Part shown: positions 12,481 through 25,294 of the stretch, piece by piece | Position numbering within the stretch: the stretch's first letter is position 1 | How the letters are laid out: each line of letters opens with the position of its first letter | NCBI RefSeq assembly: GCF_030052815.1 | Contig: NC_079510.1 | Span: forward strand, 40,270,853 to 40,334,852 | Source: Hevea brasiliensis | Lineage: Eukaryota; Streptophyta; Magnoliopsida; Malpighiales; Euphorbiaceae | DNA length: 64,000 nt | Reading direction: 5' to 3' | Notes under the pieces: model-generated | Told to the model about the DNA's origin: nothing | Database searches by the model: none | What the model saw: the letters and a program-made list of their open reading frames with translations, nothing else | Translations under genes and position numbers: made by a program

Positions 12481-12639
12481 CTAAGAGAAAGAGAAAAGTG
12501 GAAAGGCTACTGGTCAAACTCCTGATAGTGGATCAAGAAAGAGGAAGTACTTTTGGGGATCTAGTTCACATAAGTTAGGTAGAGACAGATCTTCTGGACA
12601 GAGACTACCTAATCTGGTCAGTAGACCCAGCAGACACCC

Positions 12640-13465
12640 AAAGGTATACTATCGGTTCATCTATGCGAGACATGTGGCAGAACACATGATGGAGTATGCT
12701 ATAGAGCCACACGAGCATGTTTTAACTATGGAGGGACCAGTCATTTTACTAAGGACTGTACAAGTGCATGCCATTTTGGACTATCTGCTACATCCAAGGG
12801 ATCAGCTCAAGTTTCTACCCCGAGGAGTTCACCATTAGTTAGTAGAGGCAGAGGCAGAGGTACGGGTAGTACACCTAAAAGTCAGAGTACTGTGAATTAG
12901 CTAAAACAAGGTGGTACTTCAGCCAGAGTGTACACAATGAAACAGAGAGAAGAGGCTAAGACTTTTGACATTGTTGCCGGTACTTTTTCAATTTTTAATC
13001 AAGATGTATATGTCTCATTTGAGCCGGGGTCTACACATTTATATGTTAGTGCCAGCATTGCTTGTCTTACTACTGTTCCATGCATGAAAATGAATTTTGA
13101 AGTGCTAGTAACTAGTCCATCAGGACAAGAGGTTAGGGTTAATAAAATGTACAAGGATTATCCTTTGGTGATCCAAAGACATACTCTTCTATCTGATTTG
13201 ATAAAAATGCCATTCAGAGATTATGATATTATCTTGGGCATAGATTGGTTAGCCAGGCATTACACCATGATTGATTGTATACATGAAGACAGTCACTTTT
13301 GGTCTCTCTCAGTATGATGATGTGGTAATACATGGGGAGAGGCAGTTGTTGCCATCAAACCTTATTTCTACTACACTTACTAGAAAAATGATCAGAAAGG
13401 GGTGTGAAGCTTATAGACACCCAAGTAGAGAGTACCACAATGAGGGATATTCCTACAGTATGTGA
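12640..13465 (+). pseudogene. gag end and aspartic protease region of the Tekay-like element
   Basis: A zinc-knuckle remnant near 12700-12775 has lost at least one cysteine (ACFNYGGTSHF, where CFNCG is expected). A glycine/arginine-rich stretch follows. The protease frame (12928-13317) has FEPGSTH where this family usually has an aspartate before P/S-G, so the catalytic residue appears changed. The later LGIDWL block is intact. An in-frame TAG ends the gag part near 12899. Not functional. Confidence 0.75.
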
Positions 13466-14856
13466 CTTTCAGGATGTGTTTCCTAAAGAATTACTAGGGT
13501 TACATCTGGAAAGGGAAGTACAGTTTGAAATAGAGGTTATGTTTGGTGTGGACTCAATCTCCATTACTCCATACAGAATGGCACCTACTGAACTAAAGGA
13601 GTTGAAGGTGTAGTTGCAAAAGTTGCTTAATAAGGGCTTCAATCACCCTAGTGTGTCACATTAGGGAGCGCCAGTGTTGTTTGTTAAAAAAAAAGATGGC
13701 ACTCTCCATTTGTGTATCGACTACCGGCAGTTGAATAAGGTGACAATAAAGAATAGATATCTGTTGCCCCACATAGATGATTTCTTTGATCAATTGAAGG
13801 GTGCAGCTATGTTCTCTAAAATTGATTTGAGATCGGGCTATTATCAGTTGAAGGTACAAGAGCAGAGCAATCCAAAAACTACTTTTAGAACTCGATATGG
13901 CCATTATGAGTTTCTGGTTATGCCGTTCGGGTTAACCAATGCTCCACTGCTTTTATGGACCTGATGAACACTATCTTCAGGTCATATTTAGATCAGTTTG
14001 TGGTGGTATTCATTGATGACATTTTGGTGTATTCGAGAAATGCAGATGAGCATGATAGGCACTTAAGGATTGTGCTACAGACCCTAAGGGAAAAACAGTT
14101 ATATACCAAATTGTCGAAATATGAATTTTGGCTAAAGGAAGTCTCTTTCTTAGGGCATATTGTGTCAGCTGAAGGGATTAAGGTAGATCCCAGGAAGGTA
14201 GAAGCTATCCTTAATTGGAAACCGCCCAGGAATGTTGCAGAAGTTCGCAGTTTTCTGGGTTTAGCTGGATACTACCGCCGTTTTGTTAAGGGTTTTCTAT
14301 GTTGGCATCTCCACTGACCAAGTTGCTTTGAAAAGATGTAAAATTTCAGTGGACTGATAAATGTCAACAGAATTTTAATGAATTGAAGAGATGTTTGACT
14401 GAAGCTCAAGTCCTGACTTTACCTACTCCGGGTACCGAATATATTGTTTATAGCGATGCTTCTCACAATAGGCTAGGCTGTGTACTGATGCAAGACCAAA
14501 ATGTCATTGTTTATGCATCATGTCAGCTAAAACCACACGAGAGAAACTATCCTACACATGACTTGGAGCTTGCTGCCATAATATTTACTCTAAAGATCTG
14601 AAGACACTATCTGTGTAGGGAAAAGTGTTACATCTACACAGATCACAAGAGCCTGAAGTATTTGGGCACCCACAAAGAGCTGAATTTGAGGCAGAGAAGG
14701 TGGTTAGAGTTGATTAAAGATTATGATTGCCTAATAGACTATCAGCTCGGGAAAGCAGATGTGGTAGCTGATGCCTTGAGCCGTAGAACTATGGCAAATT
14801 TGAAGATTTCTCCTTTGTTTATGGTGCATGAATTAATGGTGAAGGACAGATGGTAG
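13466..14856 (+). pseudogene. Reverse transcriptase and RNase H region of the Tekay-like element
   Basis: The frames carry [10 protein letters not shown], the CIDYRQLN block, [31 protein letters not shown] (the DD pair is intact), SFLGHIVS and [12 protein letters not shown]. RNase H follows with YSDAS and the TYDLELAA-like block (here THDLELAA), then the VADALSRR linker. Frameshifts occur near 13955 and 14300, and stops near 13610, 13660 and 14601. Confidence 0.85.
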
Positions 14857-16286
14857 CTGCATGGTATGTATAACCAGTGCTGATTGATCAGATCAAAATG
14901 ACAACCCAGAATGATGAAAAATATTAGAAATTGATGGATGAAGCTCGGGATGGCAAGAAGCCTGGATTTTCAGTAAATAATGATGGCCTACTGCTATACC
15001 AGGGTAGAATGTGCATTTCTAATAATGTAGAATTCTGACAATTCATTATGAAGAAAGCACATGAGTCTCCTTTTGCTATGCACCCTGGTGGGACCAAGAT
15101 GTATAAAACCTTAAAAGAGCATTATTGGCGGAATGGGATGAAGAAAGAGATAGCAGAGTTTGTATTTAAATGCCTAATTTATTAGTAAGTAAAGGTAAAA
15201 CACCAAGTGCCAGCAAGGTTGTTACATCTATTGCCAGTACCTGAGTGGAAATGGGAAAGAATAATAATGGACTTTGTGATGGGACTTCCGAGAACACCGA
15301 AGAATCATGTTGCAGTGTGGGTCATAGTAGATAGATTAACCAAGTTTGCTCACTTTCTGCCCGTGAGGATGGACTACAGTCTAGACAAATTGGCTAAACT
15401 ATACATTGATGAGATTGTGAGACTCCAAGGGGTGCCAGTATCTATTGTGTCAGACCGAGATTCTAGTTTCACTTCTAGATTCTGGGGTAGTTTGTAAAAA
15501 GCCCTAGGAACTAGATTGAACTTCAGTACGGCATTCCATCCATAGACAGACGGCCAGTTTGAGAGGGTGATTCGGATATTGGAGGATATGCTACAGGCTT
15601 GTGTAATTGAGTTTGAAGGTAGCCGGAATACACACTTGCCTTTGATTGAGTTTGCCTACAACAATAGCTACCAATCAAGCATCGGGATACATCTATATGA
15701 AGCCTTGTATGATAGGAAGTGCAGAACTCCTCTGTGTTGGGATGAAGTAGGTGAGAGGAAGCTGATAGGCTCAGAGATTGTTCAGCAGACAGAGGAGAAG
15801 ATTAAGCTTATCAGAGATTGACTCAAGGCTGCATCAGACCGGCAGAAGACCTATATTGATTTGAAGAGGAGAGATATTGAGTATTCTGTGAGTTACAAGA
15901 TATTCCTCAAGGTTTTCCCTTGGAAGAAGATTATGAGATTTGGCAGAAAGGGGAAACTAAGCCCTCGCTTTATTGGGCCATATGAGGTTTTGGAGAGAGT
16001 GTGTCCTTTGGCATACAGACTGGCACTGCTTCTAGAGTTGAAAAAGATACATAACGTCTTCCATGTATCTATGTTAAGGAGGTATCGATCAGAACCGTCT
16101 CATGTGTTACTAGAAGAAGAGATTGAAGTAAATCCAGACCTCACATATGAGGAAGAGCCCATAAAGATTTTGGTATATGAGGCGAAGCAGTTGAGGAATA
16201 AGCAGATACCATTGGTTATAGTGCTGTGGAACCATCATTCAGGCCAAGAAGCTACTTGGGAGCGTGAAGAGGATATGAGGAGGTAG
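14857..16286 (+). pseudogene. Integrase and chromodomain region of the Tekay-like element
   Basis: Integrase core pieces include the MDFVMGLP block, [10 protein letters not shown], the SDRDSSF block and FAYNNSYQSSI. The zinc-binding part (about 15050-15180) is present but lacks an open frame. The last segment (about 16140-16286), with the HHSGQEATWEREEDM block, resembles the C-terminal chromodomain of plant chromoviruses. Stops lie near 15183, 15495, 15543 and 15820. The polypurine tract and 3' LTR follow at once. Confidence 0.83.
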
Positions 16287-16356
16287 CATCCACAACTGTT
16301 CAGAGATTAAGACCAGATAAAATTTTGGGATGAAATTTATTTAAGGGAGGGAGAAT

Positions 16357-19300
16357 TGTAACACCCCTATATTAAGCAGTCTAATCATTCTACTGTTTCA
16401 GTGATTAGTGTCTGTTTGAACAGTCAGGATGTCTAGACATATGTTTGTATCATCAAGAAAAGCCCTGAATAAAAAATTAATAGAAATTATATGAAGGAAA
16501 AATACAAATAAGAAAAACAAAGCATAAAAAGTTAAATGAGCCGGGGGTCACAGCGATGGGTGATCGTACCGGGAAGTGACTGCGAGATCAATTGCAACCC
16601 TAATTTGTATGGGACATTGTGACACCGAAGTTCTAGGAATTATTGCGAAGCTAGGAAAAATGTGAAAACCACAGAAAAGAGTTGAAAACTAAGTCAAATA
16701 ATTAGATCAGGGTTCTGGAAGCAATACAGTGTTATTGAAAAATTGGATTAGACCGATAAGGGGTAATTTGGTCAATTCACTTTTAGAGGTGACTTATGAC
16801 CTAAATGTCCAATAAAATGTAGAAAATTAAAATTATGAAAGATAGATTTAAATTGAAGAGGTTATGGGAAAAGAAAAGAAAAGAAAAGAAATTAAAATAA
16901 AGTTTTATGACATCGCTAAGATGATGTAAGCATGACTTAATAAATTATAATTTTTAATTATAAAAATTAAGGGATAAATACATAAAGATAAGACAAAAAA
17001 AAATTTAAAAGTGGTCTTATTCCCTTTAGTTGCCGTCCATAGCTCTCTTTCTCATCTCTTTCTTCTTCTCTCAAAATCCACCATGAAAGCTTATGTTAAG
17101 CTTTTCTAAACCCTAATTTCAACCCTAAATTCCCTACTTTCCTTGAGAAAAACTTGTAATTGAGCCTTGATAAGAAGATTAGAGAAGGAAAAATTCAAGA
17201 AGGAAGTGGGAAAGTGAAGAAGGAAAATCCAACAAAGAGGTTAGCAATAGTTCTTTCAAATTTCTCTTTATATTCATGCTTAGGCACCTCAACTAAGTTA
17301 GAATTTGTGTAAAATAAAACAAAAAAATGATGTGTTTCATTTCAATTAATTATGTACCCAAGTTTAATTGAGTATGGAAATGTGTCTTGGACACTTTAAT
17401 TTCATGAAATGTAGCAAATTGCAAAATTAAGGTTTATGGGAATTGAAAATTTAGAGGAAAAATTATGGATTTGGGGAATTGCTGCCAATTGACCTAATTG
17501 AGGTTTAAATTGGTCAAGTGGTATGATTTAAAGTGTGATTGAATGCATAGATTGGATTGAAAGGGTGAATGTGGTGCTGCCCCAATTTGGACAGCCTGAC
17601 CATAGTCCACTCAAATGGCCATAATTGCAATTCTGTTGCTCCAATTGGTGTGAGGCCAATTGGAGATGAAAATTAAGACCCAAAGTTACAATTTTCATGC
17701 AGAAATCTTGCCCTAAAACTGACTTTAATTTAGTGAAAAATTGGGTTGAATCCAGATTAGGTACACTATCCCTATATAGAATTGACCATATAAATAGTAC
17801 TTGTTCAAATAGTCATAACTTGGTGTAGAAAGGTCCAAATGACCTAATTTTTGTGGCATTGGAAAGCTATGACATAGTAGAACAACTTTCATGAAGAAAC
17901 CAAGCCCAAATTCTAACAAGAACTAAGTTAAATTGCCAGCCAAAGTTGGTTCCTAAAATCTACCAGAACCCTAATTGCCCAGAATTTTTGAGTTTGGATC
18001 CAATCCAGCCAGCCACCTTAGAAATAGCATAACTTGAGCTACAAAACTCCAAATGGAGTTATTCAAAAAGAAAATTAGAGCTAAGACATTAAGGAATAAC
18101 TTTGATGAAGGAAAGTTGGCCAAAATCCCACTGTAGAAAGACTAATGGAATAGTAAATCTAGTGACCTTAAACTGAAAATTTACAATTTCTCCTAGAAAA
18201 CCTTGAATTTAGTTTGGCAATCAATACCAACAAAAAGATGACCCAAAATGTGGTATGTGGGTATAATTAGAATTAACATACTTATTTAGTATGAGAAAGT
18301 CAATATTTTGACCAAATGGTCAAATAAATAGTAACCATAACATACCACATACAAAGAATTTAACTTTTAGGGGAAATCGTGAGAGAAATTTAGTATGCAT
18401 ATATTTAAGTGTTGGAATGAGTTGAAGGAATTTTGAAATGCCTTAAATTGTATATTTCAGTAGAGAAAGAAATTGGGAAAGATAAGGATATTGTGAGTCA
18501 AGGCAGAGAGGCGACTCACTAAAGGTTTGTGCACAATAACTTTTCACATTTAATTCACTATTAGAAAACTTATTTGAACACATTTTGGAATAATTTATGT
18601 TAAATAATGCCTTGAGAATTGTTGTGTTGTCTATTTTGTAAATTGAATTTGAAATGAAAATTAATTACTGTTTTGCATGAAATGTTGAATAATATGATTT
18701 TAAAATTGTTTTTTATTCACACTTGGCATGGCAATACCACTATGTGCCTCCTTCGTTTATGGGGTTGAGATTGACTATTTTCCTCCCTTTCTGGCTTGCC
18801 AGTTTGAGGTTAAGATCGGATGAATACTCATATAGCTAGCTAGCCACCTCCCTCATTGATTTTGATTAGTGGGGTTGAGATTGTTTTGTCGTGGTGTACA
18901 ACACAACATTGATCGGAAATTTTATGTCATGACTTAAGTTGTACATGGATTGGCAGCACTGTTATTTATAAATTATTTTAACAAAATGGTATTATAAAAG
19001 TTGACTTCAATCTCATAAATTATGAGTGTGAAATGGTTTAAATATGTGCTTATTGATGTATGTTTCGATATTCAACATCTTTAAATTTTTATTGTGCACC
19101 ACTGAGTAAAAGTTACTCAGCGATGGCTTTTATTTGCTGTCGTAGATAAAGGAAAGGATAAAGCAGCAGAGTGAGCTACTCTGGTGACGGGAGGACATTT
19201 TGAGGATTTTTGTACGGGTATATTGTTTATACCCTTATAATTACTTTTGATGTAAATATTTTTGTTTATATGTATCTTTTGTATTAGTTGAGCAATTGTA

Positions 19301-19827
19301 TAGTAAAATTTGTAATAATATTATTTCTAGTTTTCTTTCATTTGAACTGAGACTTTTGCATGTAAATTAAATTAAATGAAATAAATTTGATGCTTATTCC
19401 AAATGTGTTGAATTAAGAATTGATGAGTATTGAAAACGTATTAAGTTGTATTGATGGAAATGAATTCATGTTGTGATGAGATTGTGTTGAAACGAGAAAT
19501 GTTGGGGTTGGGTTTGAGAAAAATACATTGGAAGTGCTTTCTTTTCAGGTTTTGAAGAACTATTTTTTCAAATTACAGTCGGCACTCTGCCGAAAATTTT
19601 ATAAAATTTGCGAAAAATCATAATTACCAAAATATTTGTTTATGACATAAACACCAACTAAAGACTTTTAAATAATGCTTTAACAGTACTTTATAATTTT
19701 AAAATGAATTGAATTTGTTTAAAATCACTTGTAGTGTATTTAATGAGTTATCGGTAGGTGAAGTTCGGTAATTCATTAGGTATATTACGGGATCATGTTG
19801 TACCTTACGGAGGGGTAATGTATGACA
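16357..19827 (+). repeat. 3' LTR of the Tekay-like element
   Basis: Begins TGTAACACCCC after the polypurine tract and ends TATGACA, about 3.5 kb, with no convincing reading frame. The late block around 19780-19815 (GTTGTACCTTACGGAGGGG) is typical of long plant chromovirus LTR ends. Confidence 0.78.
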
Positions 19828-20204
19828 TGAATGCCAGCAATAATATCCTCACTCCCATTTAGGGCAGCTATACTGCCAAAAATTACCTTTAGGTCCTCGT
19901 GCCTTGAGCTAGATAGGCACACCATTTAGCCCCACTATGATAGGAACACAACATTTCTGTGGAGTACGTATTCCCATAACAGACCTTAATATGTCTGCTA
20001 GCTCTAGTTCACATCATCATGTACTCCATGAAATATGAGACACTAAACTGAAGTACTCTTACAATACCCAAGAAATAATGCAGATTCTAGAAATAAGAAA
20101 TTACAGAAGAAGACAAAACAGGATCCTATACTTCGCATGTAACATCCTAACAAGACTCCTTTTACACTCCCAAGTATACTCTTTCCCATGAATCTGGAGC
20201 CTAA

Positions 20205-20216
20205 GCTTTAATACCA
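20205..20216 (-). other. Primer-binding site of the nested host element
   Basis: On the minus strand it reads TGGTATTAAAGC, two changes from the usual initiator-Met primer site TGGTATCAGAGC. It lies four bases beyond the LTR end at 20221, which fixes the element's direction. Confidence 0.65.
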
Positions 20217-20220
20217 TAAT

Positions 20221-22279
20221 TGTCACGACCCGAATCCACGGGCCAGATTGACACTAGGACCTGGGCCGGTATAAAGCCCTCAAGGCCCATAGTAAGCCTT
20301 ACTAATCCATAATCCATAATCAGAGCCTAAAACTTAGGCCTATCATACAAATAAAATAAGATAAAATATTATATTATATTTTTATTCGGGTCAACCCAAC
20401 CCGATAACTATTAAAATCTAAAGCTAGGGGAGCCCAGCTCAACCCTAAATCAATCAATTATGACTTATATAAATATCATAAAAATTTTCATTTATTGATA
20501 TAAAAAACTTAAATTAATATAGTCTCCAACAAGGCCCATGCTATTGCTAACACATGTGGAGTTCTAGATTTCAAATTTAGAAAATAATAAAACAGATAAA
20601 TAACTGATGTTAAACCTGCGAAGAAGAAAGTAGGTTACTCTGAAAAAGAACTTCTCTTGTAACCTAGAAAAATATGTTACCTTGATCACCTAAATAATTA
20701 TATTATAAATTTATTAGTACTAATTCAAAATAAGACTCTAAAGAGACAACAAATAGCCTAATTTATGTCGAAAATCTGACAGAGTTTCTCCTATACCTAG
20801 GACTTTACCCAACCTGCAAAATGGTTCAAATAACACTTCTAAATTCAAGTCATATCTCATCATCATTATATGGCCCATCCAAACCAGGCAATAATCGCAA
20901 CATCAGATAATTTAATTATAAGACTTTAAAACTAATATTTTTCAAAAACTATCCAAACTAACTTTAAAAAATCTATAAATTTGCCCCGCGGTTCTTAATA
21001 ATATTATAAAGTTATTACAAAATGAATCATAATTTTCTGATCATCCACGAAAATTTTATAAATTTTATTCTAAACCCAGTATGAGGCAAAAATTAAACAA
21101 CTTAGAGTTCGGGTTTACTTATGCTAAATCTGACACCTGAAACGCGTCCAGAACGTCTGAAAACGCTAGGATTGACTATAATATTGATCATGTTCCAAGA
21201 CAGGCTACTGAACAGTCGAATCTGGCTGAAAATATGGTCCTGGTGTCGGTGAGCTATCTTCGATCTGATCGCACCTAAATTATACCCAAAAAATTGTTAA
21301 TAATTATCATGAAATTATTTTTAATTTTTGAAAATAAAAAAAAATTCAAAATTCTCACCAAGTGATCTGGACTGTCCAATGATTGCCTTTTTCTAACGGT
21401 GTCCGATCGGAGTGGGGTCGGTCACGTTGCCCTGAGTCAATCGGTGGTATCGGATTTCCAATCCAACGGTCGGATCGCCAGAAAAGTGGCCGAAAACCGG
21501 TGAAACCCATTTAATTTTCTTCCAACTTTCCCTCGTCGGTTCTCCTTCCTCCGGCCACCAAACGGGGCACCACTGGTCTCATCTGAAAGCTCGTCATCTT
21601 AGTAGTACGTGGCACTTAGAATCACCGAAAACGGCTATCAGAGTCGACCGAGGCGACGCTGTAAAGTTGGACCCCTGTTGCGCTCTCTCTCTCTCCTCGC
21701 TTTCCTCTCTCTCTCTCTCTCTCTCTCTGCCGCCTCCTCCTGAGTACTGCTGCCATCTGGTGGTTGTTCTAATGTGGAGGAGGGCTGTTGATACCTTGCC
21801 AGCACTGATACTGGCCGGTTAGACGAAAATGTGGGAGGGAGAAAGTGAGGGGGATAGTAGAGTCGGGGAGAGAGAAAGAGCGTTGGGGGGGGGGGTGTCC
21901 TGTACTCCTGTGCTGCGTTTTGGCCTTTTATTTTTTTACTTCTAATTACACTATTAGTCCCTCAACTTCTTAGAGACTTACAATTTGGTTTAAAATTATT
22001 TTATTATGTTAAAGTTTAATAAAACTTTAGTAATGATAAAAATAGATATAATCTAGGGAAATTTAATTATTTTATTCTCATTTAATAAATTAACTTCAAT
22101 TTATTATTTTATTATTTATTTTTTTAATAAAGACAAAATTATAAATAACAATTTAAAATAAATATAATAATAATATATGTAGAAAATGATATTCATAAGG
22201 TAAAATGTTATTATTATAAAAATACTAATTTAGGACCTTAAATAAAATAATAATAAATTATAATCACAATTTTTTTAAA

Positions 22280-22320
<41 letters not shown>

Positions 22321-22332
22321 CGGGTTGTTACA
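20221..22332 (-). repeat. LTR copy C (5' LTR of the nested host element)
   Basis: Ends are TGTCACGACCCG (left) and CGGGTTGTTACA (right), an imperfect inverted pair. Compared with copy A it lacks a middle block of roughly 0.7 kb near 20670. It contains a (CT)n run at about 21683-21728, a G run near 21886 and a (TA)n run at about 22284-22317. Shared G runs and CT-rich stretches with copy A confirm the family. Confidence 0.7.
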
Positions 22333-22774
22333 CCTACCTTAAAAAATATTTCATTTAGTTTTCGATTTAGTTTGTGAACTCCTCCTCTTATCTCTATTAT
22401 TTGAATGCAAAATTTTTTTAACTTAATTATTCATTTTATATAATTTAAATATTATAATTATTTATTCTTTTATTAAATATAGCAATTATTTAATTTTTGT
22501 AATTTAAATAATAATTAATTTTATTAAAATATAAGTAATAAATAATAATTTGTCAAACTATATAATAGCCAAATTACAGTTCAGTCCCTGGCTTTCCGCG
22601 ACCAAGAAGACTAGAAGCTGGAGAGGAATTTAACAGCTCGTCATCTGCTGGTACCAGTAGAATCCACACCTTCCTTTCGCCCTCTCCGTCTCCAAAGGAG
22701 CGCACAAAGAAAGAAAGAAAGGAAAAAAAACCCTAGCAGATCGATCAATTCATCATCCGTTCGTTCAATTAGTC
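22333..22774 (+). promoter_or_regulatory. Upstream region and 5' leader of the RAB7 gene
   Basis: AT-rich DNA to about 22560, then a more balanced stretch with a purine-rich tract (about 22700-22735) directly before the start codon, consistent with a 5' untranslated leader. No clear TATA box was seen. The promoter lies directly against the LTR that ends at 22332. Confidence 0.5.
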
Positions 22775-24388
22775 ATGCCTTCCCGTCGGAGAACACTCTT
22801 GAAGGTTATCATCCTCGGTGACAGCGGGTCAGTCATCTATATCTACCTAATTATTCTATCTGTATAAGTTCTAGGGTTTTTTTTTTTGGTAGATTAGGCG
22901 AATCTTGCGAGATCGTTGGAGTTTTCTTGAGTTGAGTTTTGATCTGATTTGGGAATTCTTCATTTTCACTTGTTTAAGTTGTCGATGCTCCAATTTTTTG
23001 ACTGATTTTTTTTTTCTTTAAACACGAATCTGAAGATTGACATTTTGTTTTGAAGGCTTGGAGTACATGTTTTGGTTAGGTGTTTTTAGGGTAAAATTGA
23101 GTTTCTGATTCTTTTTTCTGTTAATGCAAATTATACCCATGAAGTGATTTGAACTGTTAAGGCTGCCTTAGTTGTTACTAATGATTGTTTTTGCATTGTT
23201 TTTGGTGAAGTTTAAGTTAATTAATTGCATTTGATTGTGATTTACAGGGTGGGAAAGACCTCTTTGATGAATCAGTATCCTTAAGTTATTAGTTATCTGA
23301 TTAGTGATGTATGTGTTTCATTTGGTTATCTGATTAGTGATATATATGTTTCATTAAGGGAAAAAAATTCATTGCCATGATAAAGCAACTGGTGCTTTTT
23401 GTCTTTGCATATGTTTTTCTTGACTTGCTGCTTTTTAGATATGTAAATAAGAAGTTTAGCAATCAATACAAGGCGACAATTGGAGCTGATTTCTTGACCA
23501 AGGAAGTGCAGTTTGAAGATAGGCTCTTCACTTTACAGGTTGGTAACAAAGTTACCTCGAATGCATCTTGGATTGTGTTCCAGCTATGTAGGGTAGACTT
23601 AATTAACATTTAACTGATATAATTCTCAAGTTTTAAACCATCAGTTCCAATAATAATTTTTATTTATTTTTTATAATATTTTATTTTTATGATATATATA
23701 GTTTGCAATATTAGGATCAGTAAAAAGTCTTTAAAATTTATTATTATTTTTAATATACTATTAAATATTTTATCAATTAAATTTCGAAACATAATAATAT
23801 TTTGAATACTATGGACTTTTAACTGAAATTAAGCTATAAATTGTAGAGTTAAACAGGTCTTATATTTGCCTTCCAAGTCTGACCCAACCCAACAGAGATT
23901 AAATCAAAGAGTCCAGTTGTATCCTAACAATGCAGAGAGATTGAATGATGCTTCTTCTTCTCACTCTGGAGTTGAATGCTTTTTTTCCTGCTTCTTCAGG
24001 CTTTGCTGCTGCTTCTTATTCTTCTATGTTTTTCCTTCCATCCTTCTTTCCTTCCTTTCTTATTCTTTTTCTTCTTCTTCATGTTTACTATATACTACCT
24101 TTGTGCTTTGAACCCCTATTTCGGCGAACCAGGTTGCATACCAATGCGTTCTGGTATGTGTGTCCCATATTGTGGTATGATTGGGGGCAAATTAGGTAAC
24201 TATGGCTGGTAGCTGTGCATGGCCTATCCTCTGGAATCATGTTTAACCTAAAATTCACTTATGCACTAAAGCACCTTATGTATTGACTGCATATGTTTTG
24301 TTCCTTTTGGTTTGGATTAGAGTTTATATTTAAGTACTTTAATGCTTTTTAGCTGTAGAACTAATATTTTCATTCTTTATTATAATTA

Positions 24389-24459
<71 letters not shown>

Positions 24460-25238
24460 TTAAAATCTTTTGTTGTTTATTTTTCTTATGCAATCACTAA
24501 GGTGGGCTGTCAAACTATGGGATCATGGTACATATGTTTGGAATAGATTCCCTTTTGAGAGAGTTGGAAAAGTGCTTTCTTGTTGAAAGGTTATATGCCT
24601 TTCTCAATGCATTTCTTAATTTTCTTTAGACAAAGACTGAGACTCATTAGTGGTTAGAAGGGGATGTTGGGAAGGGCTAAAGCATGAGTCTTTTGCAGCA
24701 AGTCAGCATTGATAAATATAATTGAATAGTTTTTATGTTTTCATAGAGATTTCAAAAAAATTGGTGATACTTCATGATATGGGCCTCTATGGTCATGGCT
24801 CCTATATTGATTAATAGGATATAGCAGGAAAGCAATTGGTGGTGACTGCACTTGTTGCAGACTGTTGGCGGGGCAAGGGTTTTTTTTTTTTTTTTTTTAA
24901 TAATTTTAAGGGTTGGTAAAAGCATAACAATCTGCAACTTCAATCATCAAACACCAACAACAATCTTCAAAATCATGGTATAATTCATTAAGCTCTACAC
25001 AAAATCCGGGGCATGTTTGGATCAGATTGTTTAAAAAATTTGAGGTTTTCACAGTGATTCTAGGAAAGATGTCCTTTTTGTGTTACTGGGCTTTGGAGAT
25101 GCATCATTCATTTGATTGTTTGCTTAGCCCTTGTTTTGTAAATATCCATCAGCAATATAAATTTGAACTTGCTAATATTGTCTCTTGGAACTTTGTGTTT
25201 CATTATCAAACCTCCACCCAAAAAAAAAAAAAGTAAAT

Positions 25239-25294
<56 letters not shown>

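Larger units (their letters stand above)
11903..19827 (+). mobile_element. Ty3/gypsy chromovirus, Tekay-like, degenerate
   Basis: LTRs start TGTAACACCCC at 11903 and 16357. The 3' LTR (16357-19827, about 3.5 kb) ends TATGACA, and such long LTRs suit the Del/Tekay group. The flanking bases TGACT (11898) and TGAAT (19828) form a near-matching 5-bp duplication. Between the LTRs, in order, are a gag zinc-knuckle remnant, protease, reverse transcriptase, RNase H, integrase and a C-terminal chromodomain-like segment. A purine-rich tract (TTAAGGGAGGGAGAAT) directly precedes the 3' LTR. The 5' LTR is cut down to about 580 bases and most of gag is missing. Numerous stops and frameshifts make it inactive. 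Confidence 0.88.
7986..22332 (-). mobile_element. Large minus-strand LTR retroelement, nested host of the Tekay-like element
   Basis: Two copies of the same LTR family lie at 7986-about 9060 (left) and 20221-22332 (right), in the same orientation. The five bases outside them are both CCTAC (7981-7985 and 22333-22337), as expected for one insertion. The orientation comes from the site at 20205-20216: on the minus strand, directly after the right LTR, it reads TGGTATTAAAGC, a degenerate initiator-Met primer-binding site. The right copy is thus the 5' LTR. Internal DNA (about 9061-11902 and 19828-20220) has no recognisable gag or pol and is pyrimidine-rich on the plus strand, so the element may be non-autonomous or very old. 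Its middle is occupied by another element (11903-19827). Confidence 0.65.

Noticed and set aside
20221..22332. DNA transposon with TGTCACGACCCG/CGGGTTGTTACA inverted ends
   Set aside because: The primer-site remnant beside it and the polypurine tract beside copy A fit LTRs better than a DNA transposon.
23866..24212. Three overlapping plus-strand frames rich in F, L and S
   Set aside because: They lie in RAB7 intron 3 and come from a low-complexity T/C-rich stretch.
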